From Tannerellaceae bacterium (GTDB taxonomy: Bacteria; Bacteroidota; Bacteroidia; Bacteroidales; Tannerellaceae), in the NCBI GenBank assembly GCA_031276545.1, contig JAISMW010000060.1, forward strand, positions 1 to 24,815: 24,815 bases of DNA, written 5' to 3'. The translations under genes and the position numbers were made by a program. The notes under the pieces were generated by a model. It saw only the letters and a list, made by a program, of their open reading frames with translations. It made no database searches and had not been told where the DNA came from. Positions 23,581-24,815 of the stretch are shown piece after piece. The first letter of the stretch is position 1, and each line of letters starts with the position of its first letter.

Positions 23581-24018
23581 TTAATCATCCTGAGTCAAAG
23601 AACCGATACCCGGCAACGGCACCCCGTCCGGCGCGGCCACCTCCCGCAGCGCCTCGCGCGCCAGCTCCCTCACCGTCTGCATATCGGTATAGCAGCGCCC
23701 GTCAATCAGCGCGTAGCCGGGCGAACAGAGACAGGGATCCGCCCCTCCGGGCGCCAGCAAGTACAGGCCGCCCGCCACCAGCAGCGCCACGGCAGCCGCA
23801 GCCGCCGGCAGCATCATATAGCGTTTTCTCCTGCCCGAAGCCACCGCCGCACCGGCCTCCCTCCGGCGGATCTCCCCGTCGAACCAGGCAAACAGCGGCC
23901 TATACACCTCCAGCCCGGGGGGAACCCCGTCCGAGGCAAAGAAAGCACGGAGCCGGCGTTCTTCGTCGGCCGAAGTATCACCCTCAAAATATTTTTCAAG
24001 CAAATCATCGATATTCAT
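23581..24018 (-). CDS. Putative anti-sigma factor, single-pass membrane protein with periplasmic cysteines
   Basis: A 145-residue protein from the ATG at 24018 (147 from 24024). The cytoplasmic N-terminal 65 residues contain IDDLLEKYFEGDTSADEERRL, the start I associate with Bacteroidetes anti-sigma factors. The HxxxCxxC zinc motif is absent. One transmembrane helix follows (YMMLPAAAAAVALLVAGGLYLL, split at about 68-89). The periplasmic part begins DPCLCSPGYALIDGRCY, a CxC...C cluster, then an amphipathic helix. Its start overlaps the sigma gene stop by 14 bases, the usual coupling of sigma and anti-sigma genes. The three closely set cysteines could sense redox state or bind metal; this is inference. 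Anti-sigma function is inferred from context and topology. Confidence 0.75.
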   Translation of the reverse strand: MNIDDLLEKYFEGDTSADEERRLRAFFASDGVPPGLEVYRPLFAWFDGEIRRREAGAAVASGRRKRYMMLPAAAAAVALLVAGGLYLLAPGGADPCLCSPGYALIDGRCYTDMQTVRELAREALREVAAPDGVPLPGIGSLTQDD

Positions 24019-24520
24019 ACGCATCTTTATTTAAAGCGACAAACCACTCCTTAATTTTCTTCCTGGCTCTCGAAAGATTCACCCGCACGGCATCCGTCCG
24101 GCAACCCGTAATGGCAGCGATTTCCTCCAGCTCGTACCCCTCGATATCCTTCATCCGGATGATCGACTGCTGAAGCGTCGGCAAACGCCCGATGAGCCTC
24201 TCCACGCAGCGGACGGCATCCATCCTCACCAGAAGTTCCTCCGGGCTGCCCCCGTCCGTGTCCGCCGGCGGAGGCAGTTCCCCGTCCCCCATATACTGAA
24301 GCTGCCTCAAGCGGTCGATAGCCAGATTCCTGGCCGTCATCACCGCCAGCGCCTCCACGCTCCGGTAGCCCTCCAGCCTGCCGCGGATATGCCAAAGCTT
24401 CAGAAAAGCCTCCTGCACAATATCCTCGGCCTCCGCCTCCTCGCGCACGATAGCCAGCGAGATGCGGAACAGCTTCTCCCGTAGGGGAACCACCTTTGCT
24501 GTAAATGTCTCAAGTTCCAT
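24005..24520 (-). CDS. ECF-type RNA polymerase sigma factor
   Basis: A 171-residue group 4 sigma-70 protein. Region 2 is at about 10-75, with EAEAEDIVQEAFLKLW (28-43), the core-binding and -10 melting helix, and ARNLAIDRLRQ. Region 4 is at about 108-160, with LPTLQQSIIRMKDIEGYELEEIA and the DNA-reading helix TDAVRVNLSRARKKIKEW. Regions 1 and 3 are absent, as in all ECF factors. It is the first gene of a four-gene operon with the anti-sigma-like, periplasmic and beta-barrel genes. No -7 box of the housekeeping type was found upstream, which would fit autoregulation from an ECF promoter. Confidence 0.95.
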   Translation of the reverse strand: MELETFTAKVVPLREKLFRISLAIVREEAEAEDIVQEAFLKLWHIRGRLEGYRSVEALAVMTARNLAIDRLRQLQYMGDGELPPPADTDGGSPEELLVRMDAVRCVERLIGRLPTLQQSIIRMKDIEGYELEEIAAITGCRTDAVRVNLSRARKKIKEWFVALNKDAYEYR

Positions 24521-24702
24521 TACTGATTATAAGACGGACAGGAAAGGAAAATATAACATGAACGGAGAAAGTTCGGAAAAACAGACAGGAAAGATACAGG
24601 CATTCAGCAACTGCGCAAAGTACAGCGCCCGTTCGTCTGTCCAGCGCCAGCTTGTAAGCCTCCGGATCGGCCACCCATACGCCCAGCATCTGCATCTCCG
24701 CG
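24521..24702. other. Region upstream of the sigma gene, no intact gene
   Basis: This lies between the sigma start and the hisG fragment. On the minus strand a frame reads VADPEAYKLALDRRTGA and, after a one-base shift, LYFAQLLNAC, which looks protein-like but matches no family I recognise. It may be debris of another broken gene. The sigma operon promoter must lie here or further right. Confidence 0.35.
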
Positions 24703-24786
24703 GTTCAGCCGGATACCCGCCTCTTCCAGGAGCGCCATGGTTTCGTCGTATAAACGTCCTTTGGACTGTACAGCTATTCGCAACAT
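24703..24786 (-). pseudogene. hisG: 5' fragment of hisG (ATP phosphoribosyltransferase)
   Basis: From the ATG at 24784-24786 the minus strand reads MLRIAVQSKGRLYDETMALL, then EEAGIRLN. This is the N-terminus of the long-form HisG, first enzyme of histidine biosynthesis, as found in Bacteroides. After about 28 codons the match ends and the frame continues as unrelated Gly/Arg-rich sequence to a stop at 24604. The other roughly 250 residues of HisG are absent from the window. It is either a truncated duplicate or the residue of a deletion; only 29 bases lie between it and the window edge. Confidence 0.6.
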
Positions 24787-24815
24787 GATTGTATACATTG
24801 TATAGTTAAATTTCC

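Overview
The window looks like a chromosomal segment from the order Bacteroidales, probably Parabacteroides- or Tannerella-like. The order rests on several marks. There is a BtuB-type TonB receptor with the long pre-signal extension seen in this order, an S46 dipeptidyl-peptidase of the DPP11 type, a DUF4988-type surface protein, a DUF2027-Smr protein and a DUF5606 protein. Many genes also have TAnnTTTG boxes (the Bacteroidetes -7 element) a short distance upstream, with no Shine-Dalgarno sequence. The genus is a guess. I see no rRNA or tRNA gene and no CRISPR array.

Left end (1-2400): a 21-bp tandem repeat runs in frame into the C-terminal tail of a group II intron maturase. The intron's domain V is cut short just before a flavin oxidoreductase gene (FabK / nitronate monooxygenase family). 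A convergent Rpn-family PD-(D/E)XK nuclease gene follows.

Cell-surface block (2400-10200): a minus-strand TonB-dependent receptor and a divergent collagen-motif surface protein are followed by about 1 kb without a convincing gene. That kilobase holds a strong terminator and an array of about twelve 42-bp palindromic units bracketed by an imperfect 20-bp inverted repeat. A 961-residue M16 zinc peptidase comes next.

Housekeeping block (10440-16980): rplS with a structured leader, a DUF5606 gene, convergent lon, then a divergent operon of a BFN/DUF151-UVR protein, a CNT nucleoside transporter and rsmE.

Right part (16950-24815): a minus-strand operon runs from DUF2027-Smr to a CYTH protein to a DPP11-like S46 peptidase, with a possible 29-residue secreted peptide at its end. 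queA diverges from it. A four-gene minus-strand module follows: ECF sigma factor, membrane-anchored anti-sigma-like protein with a periplasmic CxC...C motif, small periplasmic protein and outer-membrane beta-barrel. The window ends with the first 28 codons of hisG, cut off abruptly upstream of the sigma gene.

The parts most worth following up are the palindromic array with its flanking inverted repeat, the repeat-fused intron remnant, the ECF envelope module and the hisG fragment.
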